A DNA stretch of 64,000 bases from Amoebophrya sp. A120 (GCA_905178155.1 CAJINV010000015.1:519309-583308), one strand, 5' to 3'; shown: positions 43,638 to 55,568, numbered from the stretch's first letter. Made by a program: numbers and translations. Notes: generated by a model not told the origin, from the sequence alone.

Positions 43638-46600
43638 CTATTCTTGTATGAGCTTTTGTTTTTCGATTTTTGCATGCATCTTATAGTGCAACTTTCGATC
43701 GCACCTGGCCCTCTCATCTCCGGGGGATGTTGAATTTTGCACGAGTCGATAGATGCCGCTTTCCCGATAGAACTCGAAATCCCGACTAAACGTGGCATTG
43801 ATATATTCCAGGTCCTATCAACTGCAAAAGTATTGCACTCATACATCAACATAAAAATCGCAGTATCGCATTACAGACTGGATGGCTACCTTACCCAAAA
43901 CTATGGTACAAAAGCCAGAGCCAGTTTCACTCTGATAAAAGATTGCCAACGTGCAATTTTATTTGCGTGGAAGTGCGATGGATTTGCGCTAGATAGGTCC
44001 TTCCTATGCCGCACGTGCTGCCGCTCCAATCTGGGTAGGTTATCTGTGTCCTTGGTCTCGGCGTGCTTGAAGATGATGACAAACTGCTTGATATCACAGG
44101 AAAAAGTGTTAGTGTTAACGTTAACGATAATATCATATTAGTGATGCAGTAATGCATTGCAAAACAAGGCGAAGCGCAAATTTGTCATGCATAGCATGCA
44201 TTCTAGGCAAAGTTTGTCATGCGTATTTGCAATCAATCTAATAACTATAAGGGGAAGGCTTGGCAAAATTGCTGCTGAACCTTCAGAAGCTTTTTCTTCT
44301 GAAGGTCTTCTGAAGGTCCAAAATCATCACTGGAACCTTCAGAAGAAATGGAAAAAGCCTCTTTTTTTTGAGCGAGCATACCATCGGTTTAACCGTGAGC
44401 ATTTTTTTCTTCTGAAGGTCACACCTTCTGTAGGTTTTTTTTGAGCTTCAGAAGAAAAAAACGAAAAATCAGCCAAAAAACCTTCTGAAGGCTAAAAGTG
44501 ACCGCTTTCCAACTCTTCAGAAGGTTAAAAAGCTTCAGAAGACGGCATTTTTTTGACCTTCAGAAGAGTTTGCGACTTTTGCGACAAAAAAACGCTGTCA
44601 AGTATGCCAGTTTTGTCCAACCTCCAGAAGGTTGAAAACCTTCAGAAGGTTTTTCAAATCTGTCTCCAGTTCTGCAATTTTCTGTGCTCCGTTTTTGAAC
44701 TTCTTCAGAAGGTTTGATCTTCTGAAGACTGTCTTCTGTAGATTCTTCTGAAGAGTGAAAACCTTCTATAGGGTTTGGAGCCGATGACAAAAAACGACAA
44801 ACATGCGACTTTTGCATCAAAAAACGACTTTTGCATAAAAAAAAGCCGACGGCGCCTGCGGCTCCATTCTGTGTCGAGGCCTGTGCTGCTTTTTGCCTCT
44901 GGAAAGCAGTTTCTTCGGCCGTGGTGAATGCCCTGCCCTGGAGACGTCGGCCTTTTTTATCTTAATCTTTTTTGGTTCTTTTTGGCATTTGGGTACTACC
45001 TCGAGTGGTCAGTGAGCCCGGCCGCGGACGGCGTCGCCTATGACTACCTGTTGCCTGTTTTCACTGACCAAGCAGAAAGCGCCTGCAATGCACGCAATAA
45101 TTCCAAATTTGGGCCAGCAGCAATTCAAATCAGCCTTGCCCCACGACGCAGTCGTGGGGAGTGGTTCTTACTTACTATGAAAACCGTTAACAATGTACAC
45201 TTTTTTGTTTGATACTTGGCGGAGTTGAAGAGCTCGGCCATGTAGCTGTCGTATATGACGTCTTCTACCAGATGATAGACCACGTCCATTGAAATAGTGA
45301 TGTCAAAAGAAGGCGGGACTCCTTGTACTTCTTCTCTTCTGCGTTCATAATCGTCGTGCAGTTTGTCTTCTGTGTCTACCACGTCGACTTCTTCCCTGTG
45401 TGTGGTTATCTTTCTTCGTTTCCACTCCGAGTCGTGAAGGATCTCCAAACGATTTTCCTTCGCTGCTCTCTTCAACCGGTTCAGGGACGTAGCTTGTTCC
45501 TCTTCTGGCGCGGAGGAGCCGGGGGTGCTGGTGGTAGGAGTTGTTGCGGCTGGTCGCTCGGCCGTAAGAGACGTCGAGACGGCGGCAGCAGTAACTCTTG
45601 TTGCACTACCACCTCCTATCCCACCCGGCCACAGCTCCCGTTTCAGCTTCTTCACGACAAACTCGCTCACGTCCACACCGACATATTTTTCCAACCAGGA
45701 GGTGTAATTGGCTTGGTTCAGCTGGCATCCTGTGCAAAAATATCGCACTGGCACTAGGACGAGGAATCGCATGAGAAATTCCTTCACTACGACAAATGGA
45801 ATCAGCAACGCGGAGGCGAATTTCGATTTGCATGATTGCCACGAACTACAAAGCAGGGGTATGATACTTTTGCAATGCATAGCTGGTTGCCATCCCCCAC
45901 GCCAAGCTCCAGCACTCTCTTGATCGTTCTGGCGTTTCCCCCTCTAGTGTTCTCCTCCTGCATGCCGGCAGATTCGGTGCCCTTGCTGTGCTCCTCAAAA
46001 AACGAATTCAAAAACCCCGCTTTAAATTCCGCATCCTTCCCGTAGCTACCTTTCCCGGAATCCCCACCAGAGACGTACCGCGATTCCCAATACCGCCTGC
46101 TATACTCTGTCTTCCAGTTTTTCTCTTTCAGTGGTTGGTTCTCAAAAACGAGCAGAGACGGCAGAGACGTCGAGCGCAGCGACTGCGTGTAGAATAAGGA
46201 TATCGGCGATAGGTGGTGCTGCAGCACCCAGCAGTCCCCCTCGGTGGAGGTTGTCCCGGGACAGACGTCGCCGTGCTTGACCGCGTCTTTGACGGCTTCA
46301 ACCACCTTTATGAAAGCCTCAGGTTGAATAAAATCCCCACAGTGGAAATAATTTGTGATGCAAAAAAACGACTCCAGTTGAAGCGGCGTTTGTCTTCGGC
46401 GCATGACAAATTTCCCCGGCACTTAAAGCATGTCTGTCATGCAGGTGTTGGCAAAGGAGTGCCCTTCTCTCCTGCTAAGCAGCTCTCCAATTCTTCACCC
46501 CTAGTAGGAAAATAGTCGGCCTCCATTGCGTCCCCTGCAATTACAGTCTTCTTTGCGTCGCATTGCATGCATCACAAATTATTTCCACTTTCAGGATTTC

Positions 46601-49600
46601 CATACTGAGGCTTTCATAACCTTCCCGACATACTCGTTGTAATTCTTCGGCGAGTAAAGCTCGTGGATGGTTTTGTTGAAGAGATGTTGCTATCCCGTGC
46701 AGAAGTTGTATCGTACTCGTACTAAAACCAATAATTGCGTTTATGCATTACAAGTCATTTTCTTAAGGCAAATCCGCATTACAAACTTCATTTTTAATGC
46801 GAAGTCAATTTGTAATGCAATTTCCACTAGTACGATATTTTTGCAATACATAGTTGCAACTCCTGCTTCCTCTTTATCGTCGTTTCGTACAGCAGCCAGT
46901 CCCGGCCGTAGAAAGAATTATCCTGAGTAAAAACGTCCCCACACCAGAGCTGTAATGCAGATTTGCAAAGACAGGAAGACTTGTAATGCGCACCCCTATG
47001 AGAGCCAATTACAGTCGTGCTTTGGAATTTGTGATGCTGTGAACAGGATGAGCAGATGAATCTGTGATGCGACTGCACTTGCTAACCTGCACTACACTGC
47101 GGAGTGCAACTTGTCATGCGTGACTCACAAAACTCCTAGGTTTGTGTTGCGAAATCCCCATCCTGACTCTGGTGTGGGGACGTTTTTACTCAGGATAAGA
47201 ATCGTAGAAAAAAACGTACCGCTCCGCCGTTTTCTGGAAGAGATTCGCGACATAGAGAGGGAGAAGCTGAAGCGGGGCCCCCTGCTGTTGTTGCTTACGA
47301 TCTGTTTGCTGAGAAGATGGTTTGAAGTCTTCTATCTTTGTCAGTGCACTTCTGGTCGTGGTAGTTTTTGATGATGACGACGTTGTTGACGGAACAGTTT
47401 TTACAGTCGGCATTTCAGCAACAGCTTGCTCTCTCTGTGCTGTCTCCTCCAGCAACCCGCGGACTTGTGCGAAATCCTCGAGCAAGGTCGGTCCTGCTCT
47501 TGCTGAAGGTGATTCTGTTCTTTCTGTTTGTCTTCCCGCAGGTGAAGACTTTTCCCGCTCAAAGCCGAGGCTCTCCACCTTCTCGTACTTGTCCAAAAGG
47601 AACAGAAAAAACCCAACATCCACTGCTGTTGCAAAATCTCGTCGTCGTTGATAATTTTTCAGGGTTGCCTCAGCGTCCCTTGTCGACTGTCTTTCTCCGG
47701 TATTGATGTTCTCTCCTTGCGTTGTAGTTGTGCGTGGGCTCTGAACACGCGTAAATTGGAAAACGATCTTCCGTCTTGCGACATTAGATCCTGACGCAGG
47801 AGCAACAGCTCCTGCAGGAGCAGCACGGCTACTGCTAGTTGTCGTGCCAGTTACAGGAACTTCTACCACTTTCATCTCCAATCTGTCTTGCAGCCATGTG
47901 CTCCCGAACCCCGTCATCAATTGCTCTCGTCGCTGGATTCGAAAGCTCCACCCCATCCAATTCGAGTTCTTGTCGGTGACGGCAATCCGTTCCTTGCTGG
48001 TATTGCCATTCAGCGCTGTTTTGTCGTACTCGGATTCCCAACCGACGTATCAAAAGGAAAAATCCCCCCTCCCCATATCGAAATGCAATTCTGTGATGCG
48101 GGATATGTGTACACAAATCGGCTTTGTCTTGCAGTACAAGACCACAACCAGGCACAAAGCCGGAGTAGGGGCGTTCTGGTGTAGGCGCCTTGCAAGGGAG
48201 GCATGTCCTCCGTAGGCCATACAGCATTACAAGTGACCTGCAGAATGCGGCGGAGTTTTTGGATTTGCCTTCTTGCAATACAGGGCCGATTTGTAGTCTC
48301 AAATCGGCAACACAAATTTTCAGAAGTATCCCGCTTTGATATGGGACGGGGGGATTTTTCCTCACAATACGACGCAGTCCATCAACTGTACCAGCAAATG
48401 CGTGATGAAGGGATTGCTCCAGTCGGCAGAGTATGCTGTGGAAAAGTATCGCACTCGTAGTAATCGCATGTATGCATGACAAATCTCTTTTTCAAGGTAA
48501 ATCAGCATGAGAAATTCCATTTGTCACGCTGAGCAAATTTGTGATGCGATTACTACTAGTACGTCGATGCGTTTGCAAGTCATACAGAGTAATTGAAAAA
48601 CGACTGAGATTCCAAGAGGTTTTTCGCGTAGAAGTTTCCGAGAAACAAGGACAAAAAAACGTCCCGTGATTTCAAATATTCGTCCGACTTCATCGCTTCC
48701 CGGCCCTTGTGCTGCAGGTTCTCCGAAAGCGCGATCACTTGAATCAGCGACCGCAGCACCGGGCATTGCTCGCGCTTAAACTGCTCGTAGAAGGATCTCT
48801 GCTTGTATCCAGGAAAAAAACACCCATGCCCATCCAATTTGTCATGCAAAACGTGCATAAGTTCCACTATTTGCCATGCAAAAAATGGATGGGGATGGGT
48901 GTTTTTTCCTGAATAGCTCCCCCCGGAGCCACAGAATCTTCGTACAGAAGGTGGCGTTCAGGCTGTCGAGCGAGGTAACTATCCACAGTAAAATTCCCGT
49001 ACACGACGTACAAAAAAAAATGCAGTCTCTGCATGACAAAACTTGCCTTCCATCCTAGTCTAGCAAGACAAGTTGCACACTGCAAGTTAGCAGAATTTGT
49101 CATGCATTTTGTACATGTACGGGAAATTTACATTGCATAGTCACTTGCTGGTGCGCATGCTCGGTCCAGAAGTGAAAGCTTGATGATGCAGCTTGAGCTT
49201 GAGGTTCAAACAAATGTCCATCACCAACATCGTGTGGTGCTCCTGTCGACAAGACCTTGTGATTGAAAGCCAGCCGGGTATTTTCGGCGATCCGTTGCTG
49301 CACTGCGTAGGAATCGTTGACGTAGGCAACGTAGTTCTCGTGCTCGTCATCTACTCCGATAGAAGAACTTCTACCTGGCGATGATGTTGCAAGAGCACTA
49401 ATGTCGCGTGATGGTCGTTCGATAGTAACTGCATCAGAACTACTGCTTCCTGCACCAAGAAAGTCCTCCTTTATCCGCACTATCGCATGTTCCGCTTCTC
49501 CATGGAAATCCGGGAACCACATCGGGAGCAGAGACCGCATGCACAGGAACAGGGCGGGGTACCGCTGCAGAATGGACTTTTCGCACCCAAAATCATCGGG

Positions 49601-49663
49601 CCAGGGGAGGGAAGGGAGAAACTTCGTATTTTTACTGGAAGAAGATGCTGGTGGTGAGGCCAT
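43638..49663 (-). CDS. Class I SAM-dependent methyltransferase, 11 exons
   Basis: Eleven exons, about 1,000 codons (ATG 49663, stop 43638-43640). The C-terminal third is a Rossmann methyltransferase: WKTEYSRRYWESRYVSGG, SAM-binding motif I VLELGVGDGNQL (completed across an introner), EKYVGVDVSEFVVKKLKRE (motif II acidic residue), FDITISMDVVYHLVEDVIYD (motif IV region), FNSAKQFVIIFKHAETKDTD. The N-terminal two thirds (SLLPMWFPDFHGEAEHAIVR, VNDSYAVQQRIAENTRLAFN, SFYEQFKREQCPVLRSLIQV) is not recognised. Large Ser/Thr-rich insertions separate blocks. Substrate unknown; small-molecule or sugar-linked substrates are as possible as protein. All ten introns are introners of six families. Confidence 0.75.
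43814..43995. mobile_element. Introner, divergent family A
   Basis: Tips TATCAACTGCAAAAGTATTG and TATCTAGCGCAAATCCATCG; TSD GGTCC exact. Confidence 0.85.
44092..45214. mobile_element. Giant introner, family D tips
   Basis: Tips TATCACAGGAAAAAGTGTTA and TATCAAACAAAAAAGTGTAC; TSD CTTG. At 1.12 kb it is about seven times the normal D length; interior includes a CTTCTGAAGG repeat field and, near the right end, a unique stretch. Removal joins FNSAK to QFVII. Confidence 0.8.
44265..44780. repeat. CTTCTGAAGG / CCTTCAGAAG repeat field
   Basis: More than 20 copies of the self-complementary core CTTCTGAAGG or ACCTTCAGAAGG in both orientations at irregular spacing, separated by A/T-rich or GC-mixed spacers. 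Each core can base-pair with any other. Confidence 0.85.
45726..45881. mobile_element. Introner, family A
   Basis: Tips CATCCTGTGCAAAAATATCG and TATGCATTGCAAAAGTATCA; TSD GCTGG exact. Splits the SAM-binding motif VLELGVGDGNQL/NQAN. Confidence 0.9.
46309..46618. mobile_element. Introner, family E (subtype 2)
   Basis: Tips TATGAAAGCCTCAGGTTGA and TATGAAAGCCTCAGTATGG; TSD ACCTT. Shares its tip with 59647-59954. Confidence 0.9.
46691..46852. mobile_element. Introner, family A
   Basis: Tips TATCCCGTGCAGAAGTTGTA and TATGTATTGCAAAAATATCG; TSD GTTGC exact. Confidence 0.9.
46919..47197. mobile_element. Introner, family C
   Basis: Tip TATCCTGAGTAAAAACGTCC identical at both ends; TSD AGAAT exact. Confidence 0.95.
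48048..48369. mobile_element. Introner, family K
   Basis: Tips TATCAAAAGGAAAAATCCCC and TATTGTGAGGAAAAATCCCC; long TIR continuing through CCCATATC; TSD CGACG exact. Only copy of this family seen. Confidence 0.9.
48432..48584. mobile_element. Introner, family A
   Basis: Tips TATGCTGTGGAAAAGTATCG and TATGACTTGCAAACGCATCG; TSD CAGAG exact. Confidence 0.9.
48806..48914. mobile_element. Introner, family F
   Basis: Tips TATCCAGGAAAAAAACACCC and TATTCAGGAAAAAACACCCA; flanks GCTT/GCTC. Joins LRGE to QRSFY. Confidence 0.9.
48980..49139. mobile_element. Introner, family H
   Basis: Tips TATCCACAGTAAAATTCCCG and TATGCAATGTAAATTTCCCG; flanks GTAAC/GTCAC. Confidence 0.9.
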
Positions 49664-50603
49664 TTTGTTGCTGAAATGATGTTCTTACTTGGCTGGCAGT
49701 AAAAATAAAGTTGCGATCTCCTAGAAGGCCTGCACCAAGGTCACGCCCTCTCTGTCCTTTTCGAAACACCACTGCACAGACAGAGGAAACAGATCTGATC
49801 GATTCCAAGCGCTAAACAAAAGGAAAAGATAGAAGTGGCGTATAAATAGAAAGGATCATGGCACTACCGTCTTCGAAAAATTCATCTCTCCAGTGGAAGG
49901 TGGGCCAGCTCCTCTCAAACCACGCAAGTTGCGGATTCTCTCAGAAAAAAACCAAAAATGGGGAGAAACAAAAACAAATCATCTAAAGAGGATCTTCGCA
50001 AAAACAAAAGGACAACACGAAACAAAAGGTGGACGTGGACTGCTGAAGTAGATCACCATGAAAAAATAGCAGATAATACCATCCAGAACCAGATTCACCA
50101 CCTGCATACAGACAGCGGGCAACGACGATCGAGCCCGAATACACAACCAGGACAAGAAATCCGATCATACGTAAGAGCAACCGACTTAAATAATTTGCAA
50201 GAACTCGGATAGTAAGGAACTCAGTGGCGGCGGTACCAACCACTCGTGGCCGACCGCCTCCTTGTGAGAAGAGACAGAACACTTGACGATGCCTGCGGGC
50301 TGCAAATCCAAATCCATCGAGAGCTGCTATGCTCGAGGCAAAGACAGCGAGCGTCGATTCAAGTATCATTTTTCCCCTGGTGCAGTAGATGTATATACGC
50401 GAAGACACTTGATTTGGAAAGTCCCGAGACGGTAAGCTGCAGGCGCGTTCATCATGTCTCTATCCTATCAGAATTTTCGTTCATCATTTCTCAACGTGTA
50501 GAGTTGCAATACTTTGCAATCGAGTTGAGGCATAATGTCTTCAACATCTTCATGCAAACATCCCGTCGACCGCTCCCACTTCGCCATGAAGTAGTGGTTG
50601 TTT
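49664..50603. other. Intergenic stretch
   Basis: Between the methyltransferase start and the helicase stop. No introner, no recognisable gene; several ORFs up to 154 codons on the plus strand lack any domain. Confidence 0.4.
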
Positions 50604-52908
50604 CTAATACTTCCACAATTTGTCGACTTTTTTCCCACTGGTCGCGCTCTTTTTGGCCAATTTCTCGAGCCACTCTGGCACCTCCTGGCCGGCTTCTTTC
50701 GCGATCTTGACCAAAGCCGGCGAGCACTGCATATCGTAATCGGAGTTGACAAAGGTAATAGAAGTTCCATTATTCCCCGCCCTCCCCGTCCGGCCGATCC
50801 GGTGGATGTAGGACTCGACATCTCGGGCCATGTCGTAGTTAATGACGTGCGTGACGTCCTTGATGTCCAAGCCGCGGGCGCAGACATCCGTCCCGAATAA
50901 GAGTTTTGTTTTGTTTTCCTTGAATTCTTTCAGGGACTTATCCCGGTCCTGCTGCGTCTGGTCGCCGGACAGCACATATCCTGTGCAAAAGTACCGTACT
51001 CGTAGTAATCGCAATTATGCATCACAAATCTACTTGCTTCTAAGGTCAATCCGCATTGCAAATTTGATTTGTAATGCTGAGCCAATTTGTATTGCGATTT
51101 ATACTAGTACGATACTTCTGCAATGCATAGCACACTGCACTGGTATCCGCTCGCCCAGACGTCCTGCGAAAGCTTCTGGACCCTGCGTTTCGTGTTGGCA
51201 AAAACGATGGTCTTGTCGGAGTCCTTCAACTGATCCAGCAGCTTCCACAACTTCCCGTCCTTTACATCGTCAGACAGCTCGTAAAACTCCTGTTTTACCG
51301 CTTTGTTCGCGGCTAAGTCGTCGGTTTCGCCCACGTTGATCTGGTAGGTGACTTTCTTAACTGATGAACAACTTCCTTCAACATTTTGTTTTTCCTCCTC
51401 CCTCACCAGGTAGTCGTTTTGCAACAGAAGTTTTTTCATTGCCTTTGGCCAGGTTGCGGAGAAAAGCAGGGTCTGGCGGTCGGAGGATTTCGGTAATTCC
51501 TTCACAATCTCCTTCATCTGGGGCTCGAATCCCATCTCCAACATCCGATCCGCCTCGTCGATGGCCAGACAGGCAACACTGCTTAATTTCACACTACCAT
51601 CCTTCATGTGGTCACACAGTCGGCCCGGGGTCGCGGTTAAAACCAAAAGATTCTTGCTCTCCTTCAGCTGTTTCTGCTGCGGAAACTTCGGCACGCCGCC
51701 GTAGATCAAACAGCACGCAGTTGCACTTCTAGTACGATCTTCGGTAGCCTTAGTTCCAGTCGCAAACTTCCCCAAAAACCGCCTCGCGTCCTTGTCGATC
51801 TGCGTTGCCAACTCCCGCGTTGGCGCCAGGACGAGCAGCTTCGGACCATTTCCGATAGAAGAGTCAGTTTTCGAAGATGACTGCAAAATTTTCTCAAAAC
51901 AGGGTAACAGAAACGCCAGCGTTTTTCCCGAACCCGTCTTCTATCAAGTGTAAAAATGTCTGGGTCTGGAAACTTGTGATGCTGGGTGGCGTATCATAAG
52001 GAGGCCACAGGTGCTGGCTCAACATGACAAGTTTCTGAGCTTCTATATGATGCCTATTCTGCATGACAAACTGCGTTTTTGCATGACAGAAAAGTGGGGC
52101 TCTTGAGTAACGTGCATGACAGATTTAAGAGTCATGCCGGACAAGCATGACAAAGCTGCATTCTTCCAGACCCAGACATTTTTACATTTCATATCTTTGC
52201 CACGGCGACCAAATCGTGCCCCTCTTTCGCGATCGGCCAAACCTGAGCTTGAATGGGCGTGGGAGTGGTGAACCCGCCGGCAAGCAACTCCTTGTGGACT
52301 TCCGGCCCGAAAAGCGACTCTTCGAAGTGCTCGGAGGGGGGGAAAGCCTCGATCAATTGAGCCGGTTGTTGTTCCGCTGATGGTTTCTTCTCTTGCTGTT
52401 CCGTAGCGAAGAGTTGAAACTTGGTCACGCGGATTTGGTGTTTCGCCCGGAATTGTTTTGCTTTTTCCAGAGTAGCCGGGTCGATTTTATTTGCGCAACT
52501 CGTAGTAGCCACTGCTTGATGGCTTATAGCAACTTCGACCTCCGCATTATTTTCTTTTTCGCCCTTGCTTTTCTTCTTTTTTTTCTTCTTTTCCGGCTTG
52601 TCCTCGGAAGTAGATTCTTTCACTGTATTCAGGCTGCTCTCCGCCTCCGCGCCGTCCGCCGGCGAAGTAGTCGTGGTGTCTTCCGAGCTTGGGCTCGGAG
52701 CGGAGCAGAACGGAAGTTCATCTGCTTCTGCTGTACTTTCTGTTTTTTTGCTCTTCTTCTTTTTCTTCTTGGCGGGAGCAAGAAGTTCAGCTGTGTTGTT
52801 TTCGTTACATGCGGTAGTTTCTACTTTCCCGACAGGCGCCTCCTCCTGCTCTGCCGCTCGCTGCCGCTTCATTTTTTTCTTCGAGATCTTTTCTACTTCG
52901 ATCGTCAT
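50604..52908 (-). CDS. DEAD-box RNA helicase, DBP2/DDX5-like
   Basis: ATP-dependent RNA unwinding; DBP2/DDX5 enzymes act in transcription, splicing and mRNP remodelling in the nucleus. About 630 codons in three exons, ATG 52908 (an upstream in-frame Met at 52968 would add a hydrophobic stretch and is less likely). Motifs: Q motif region [20 protein letters not shown]; motif I AKTGSGKT, restored only by removing the introner at 51942-52193; Ia PTRELATQ; Ib TPGRL; II DEAD within [29 protein letters not shown] (SAT); [37 protein letters not shown]. The N-terminus is Lys-rich with several KKKKKSK-type tracts, likely nuclear or nucleolar targeting. Subfamily within DBP2/DDX5/DDX17 is not certain. 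Confidence 0.93.
50977..51129. mobile_element. Introner, family A
   Basis: Tips TATCCTGTGCAAAAGTACCG and TATGCATTGCAGAAGTATCG; TSD GCACA exact. Joins YQCSV to LSGDQTQQ. Confidence 0.95.
51942..52193. mobile_element. Introner, family B, inside the Walker A motif
   Basis: Tips TATCAAGTGTAAAAATGTCT and TATGAAATGTAAAAATGTCT; TSD TCTT. Sits between AK and TGSGKT of helicase motif I; a retained copy would destroy the ATP-binding site. Confidence 0.95.
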
Positions 52909-53550
52909 GATAGATGCAGGCAGTGTGTAAAACAGATATGTATGCACCACCAAAGACAAAAAATCCACAATCTACCTGTGACTGAAAATAAATGGAAAAC
53001 GGTGATGGAGATTATCCGTTCACTTGAATCTGGTGTCTATACTCCGTTTTTCACTCGGCAACAGATATTTTTCTTTGATCGATCTTGTGATTTGTTTTTC
53101 ATTTCATCTGTAGGACCCCGTCTGAAACTTGGCATATCCATGAAGATCCTTTGATTTTACCACCTGGATTGGTTTTGGTAGTCTAGTGCCCAAAATTTCT
53201 ATGTGAGAGAATTTGCACCAGATGATCACTTTTTTTCTGTCATGATCCACAAATGAATCCACGAAGAAAGATCGTCGCTGACAGGAATTACTTATATTTC
53301 TGGAGGTACACATCCGTTTTATTCATGATGTTCTTTCACCAGCAGGACAGGCGACGAACTCTTGTAGATCTCCATCCATCTCATCTGGTCAAATTGAGCA
53401 GGGAGCTACGGGAGGAGGAGCTAATGGACCTTGTCCTTGCTTGCAATATCATTCCCCAAACAAAATACTGCTTGATTTCCAGCTGTACGATGCAATAGAG
53501 ATGGGGGTTTTGATTTCGGCGTCGTCGGTCTGCATTTTGACAAATCTGTC
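52909..53550. other. Intergenic stretch
   Basis: No introner and no recognisable gene. Confidence 0.4.
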
Positions 53551-55568
53551 TAGTCCACACTTACTCCCTTCGGCACTGCCCCCGTCCGATCGTACCCGAG
53601 AAAATTATCGGTGTAGCCAGTGATCCTGGCGACAGGTGGACCACTCGACGTCCCGGCCGCGACAGTGGATGAAATTCCGCCTGTAGCTTCCTATCACAGG
53701 AAAAAGTGTTTAACGTTAACGGAATTTGTGATGCTAAAACAACCGCACCGACATTGCCATTGTCCAGCGTAGCTTTGGAGGCAAGCCTCCGCAGGTGCTG
53801 GAACGGAATTTGTGATGCAGTAACGCACGACAAAACGTGCCCAAATTTGTCATGCATAGCATGCATGCTAGGAACAATTTGCCAAGCGCATGCATATTTG
53901 GAATCTATGAGAACCGTTAACGTTAACACTTTTTCTTGTGATACTTCCTCCACCTGCTTCATCAGTCTCCGGTCGAAACCGTTTGTCGCTTCGTAGAACT
54001 CAATCAAGCTGACTACCCCGTTGGCCGCCCGTGCGAGGTCGATGAGCAGGAACGCGAAGATAAGCTGCGCCAGCGCGAGGGGTGTCAGGTGCGGGAAGAG
54101 GATTACCCGGAGAAATTTCGCAAACAAATTCCAGGCCTTCTTGAAGAACGAGTTCGAAGTAGAAGTTCTGGACGAAGAGGGCTGTAGTTTCGACGCAGCG
54201 ACGGCAGCAGCAGAAGCAGTTCTTGACCTCTTTTCGTCTTCTGCGTGCGTTGTATCCGTTCCTTTTTCAATTTCATCTTCTTGCTGCTCAGCGTCATCTG
54301 CGTTTTTACTTAGAGGAGTTCCCTCAGTTGATGTTGACGTCGTGTCAGCATCTTTGGTCGTCGTACCAACTACATGCTCTGCTCTTTGCAATGCTCCTGT
54401 TCCCCGGGCGGTCTCTTCGTCCTCTTGTTTCTCGACGTCGGCTGCAGCGCCAACCTCTCCGCCGGCGGTCACCACCACCGCCGTCGCTTTTCTACTTGCG
54501 CGGCGGTGGCCTCTCGTGCCGCGCAGCGGGTGATGTCCGGGGTGAAAGTTCTGGTTATTTTTTCTACGTTCCAGGACCACTTCTACCTCGTGCTCCAGAA
54601 AGGACGCCTCGGCGGTCGAGGATGCGTTTCGAGGATGTTGTGTGGGATGAACATCGCCGCTTTTCACTTCCTCTGTGCGGAAAAAAAACATGTCCTTGTC
54701 TACTGCACCGTCATCCTCGGCGAACAGCGGCGGGAATAAAAACCAGCAGCTTCGCTCCAACTCGTTTTTTTTGTAGTTCCCGCAAAAATCTTTCCGCTGC
54801 AGCAGGTCCGCACCGCCGAAAAAGACCACGATGAAAATCGTGTGCCGCAAGAACCGCTTGCAGTGTCGTTGTCCTCTTTGCAAGGCCTCGACATCGGTGC
54901 TGAGTTTCATCCGCTTGCTCTCTTCCTTCAGTGTTTTTTTACGCACTTCTTTGTACTCCCCCTCCATCTTCGACACAAACCGCCTCTGGACGATCGCTAC
55001 GGCGAGGTAGGGCGAGAGGAAGAGTAGGTGGAGGAGATAGAGGGGAAAACGGACGAGGAAGCTCAAGGCCGCGAAGAGTGCGTATATCCACAGGAAATTT
55101 CCTGCACATGTACAAAATGCATCACAAATATTGCCAGCCTTCTAGCGCAAGTTGTCACTACTTGTCATGCTAACTAGTATCGAGCGCAAGCTTTGTCATG
55201 CAGGCACCGCATTTGTACTTACGTGTGCGGGATAAAATTTCCTGTGAATAGCATACACGACCAGCACCAAAGTAAATTCCCATGTTTTCCAAGGTGCAAG
55301 GAAAAAAGCTGTGTACTGTGCGAGTCTGTATATGCAAAGCATGCAACACAGTATACACTTGTCATGCGAGCCAGTCACGCAGCCTGTCATGCAGAACATC
55401 AAACAAAACTTAAACTTGTGATGCTGTCACTGCAAGACAGCTACACTAGCAGCACAGTCAGAAGTTTTTGTTCTTCGATATCCAGCAGAGAAAAGATTCC
55501 TGCTTCTCGTTCAAAATCACCAAGGAATGAGCACCTCGAGATCCCAGCCCGGCGGACTGATTTTTCAT
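53551..55568 (-). CDS. Unknown multi-pass membrane protein
   Basis: Four exons, about 465 codons. ATG 55568 (MKNQSAGLGSRGAHSLVILN), then after two introners a hydrophobic run FTLVLVVYALFAALSFLVRF and PLYLLHLLFLSPYLAVAIVQ, a charged helix (SKMEGEYKEVRKKTLKEESK), another hydrophobic patch (RFLRHTIFIVVFFGGADLL), a long Thr/Glu/Asp-rich polar region containing AEASFLEHE, then FLRVILFPHLTPLALAQLIF and FAFLLIDLARAANGVV near the C-terminus. The joins reconstruct a continuous membrane segment, which supports them. No family recognised; a Tic20- or TMEM-type arrangement cannot be judged by eye. Confidence 0.6.
53692..53944. mobile_element. Introner, family D with internal duplication
   Basis: Tips TATCACAGGAAAAAGTGTTT and TATCACAAGAAAAAGTGTTA; TSD CTTCC exact. 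GGAATTTGTGATGC occurs twice at the left, bracketing about 90 extra bases. Confidence 0.9.
55085..55250. mobile_element. Introner, family H
   Basis: Tips TATCCACAGGAAATTTCCTG and TATTCACAGGAAATTTTATC; flanks GCGTA/GCATA. Joins LVVYA to LFAAL. Confidence 0.9.
55292..55480. mobile_element. Introner, family O
   Basis: Left end AGGTGCAAGGAAAAAAGCTG, right tip (complement) TATCGAAGAACAAAAACTTC; TIR includes GTACTGTGC/GACTGTGC. Flank TCCA. Joins SFLCW to KTWEF. Left tip lacks the usual TAT. Confidence 0.7.

Noticed and set aside
44660-44820. CTTCTGAAGG field as transcription terminator
   Set aside because: It lies between two methyltransferase exons that join in frame, so termination there would truncate the gene; irregular spacing also argues for a repeat field.
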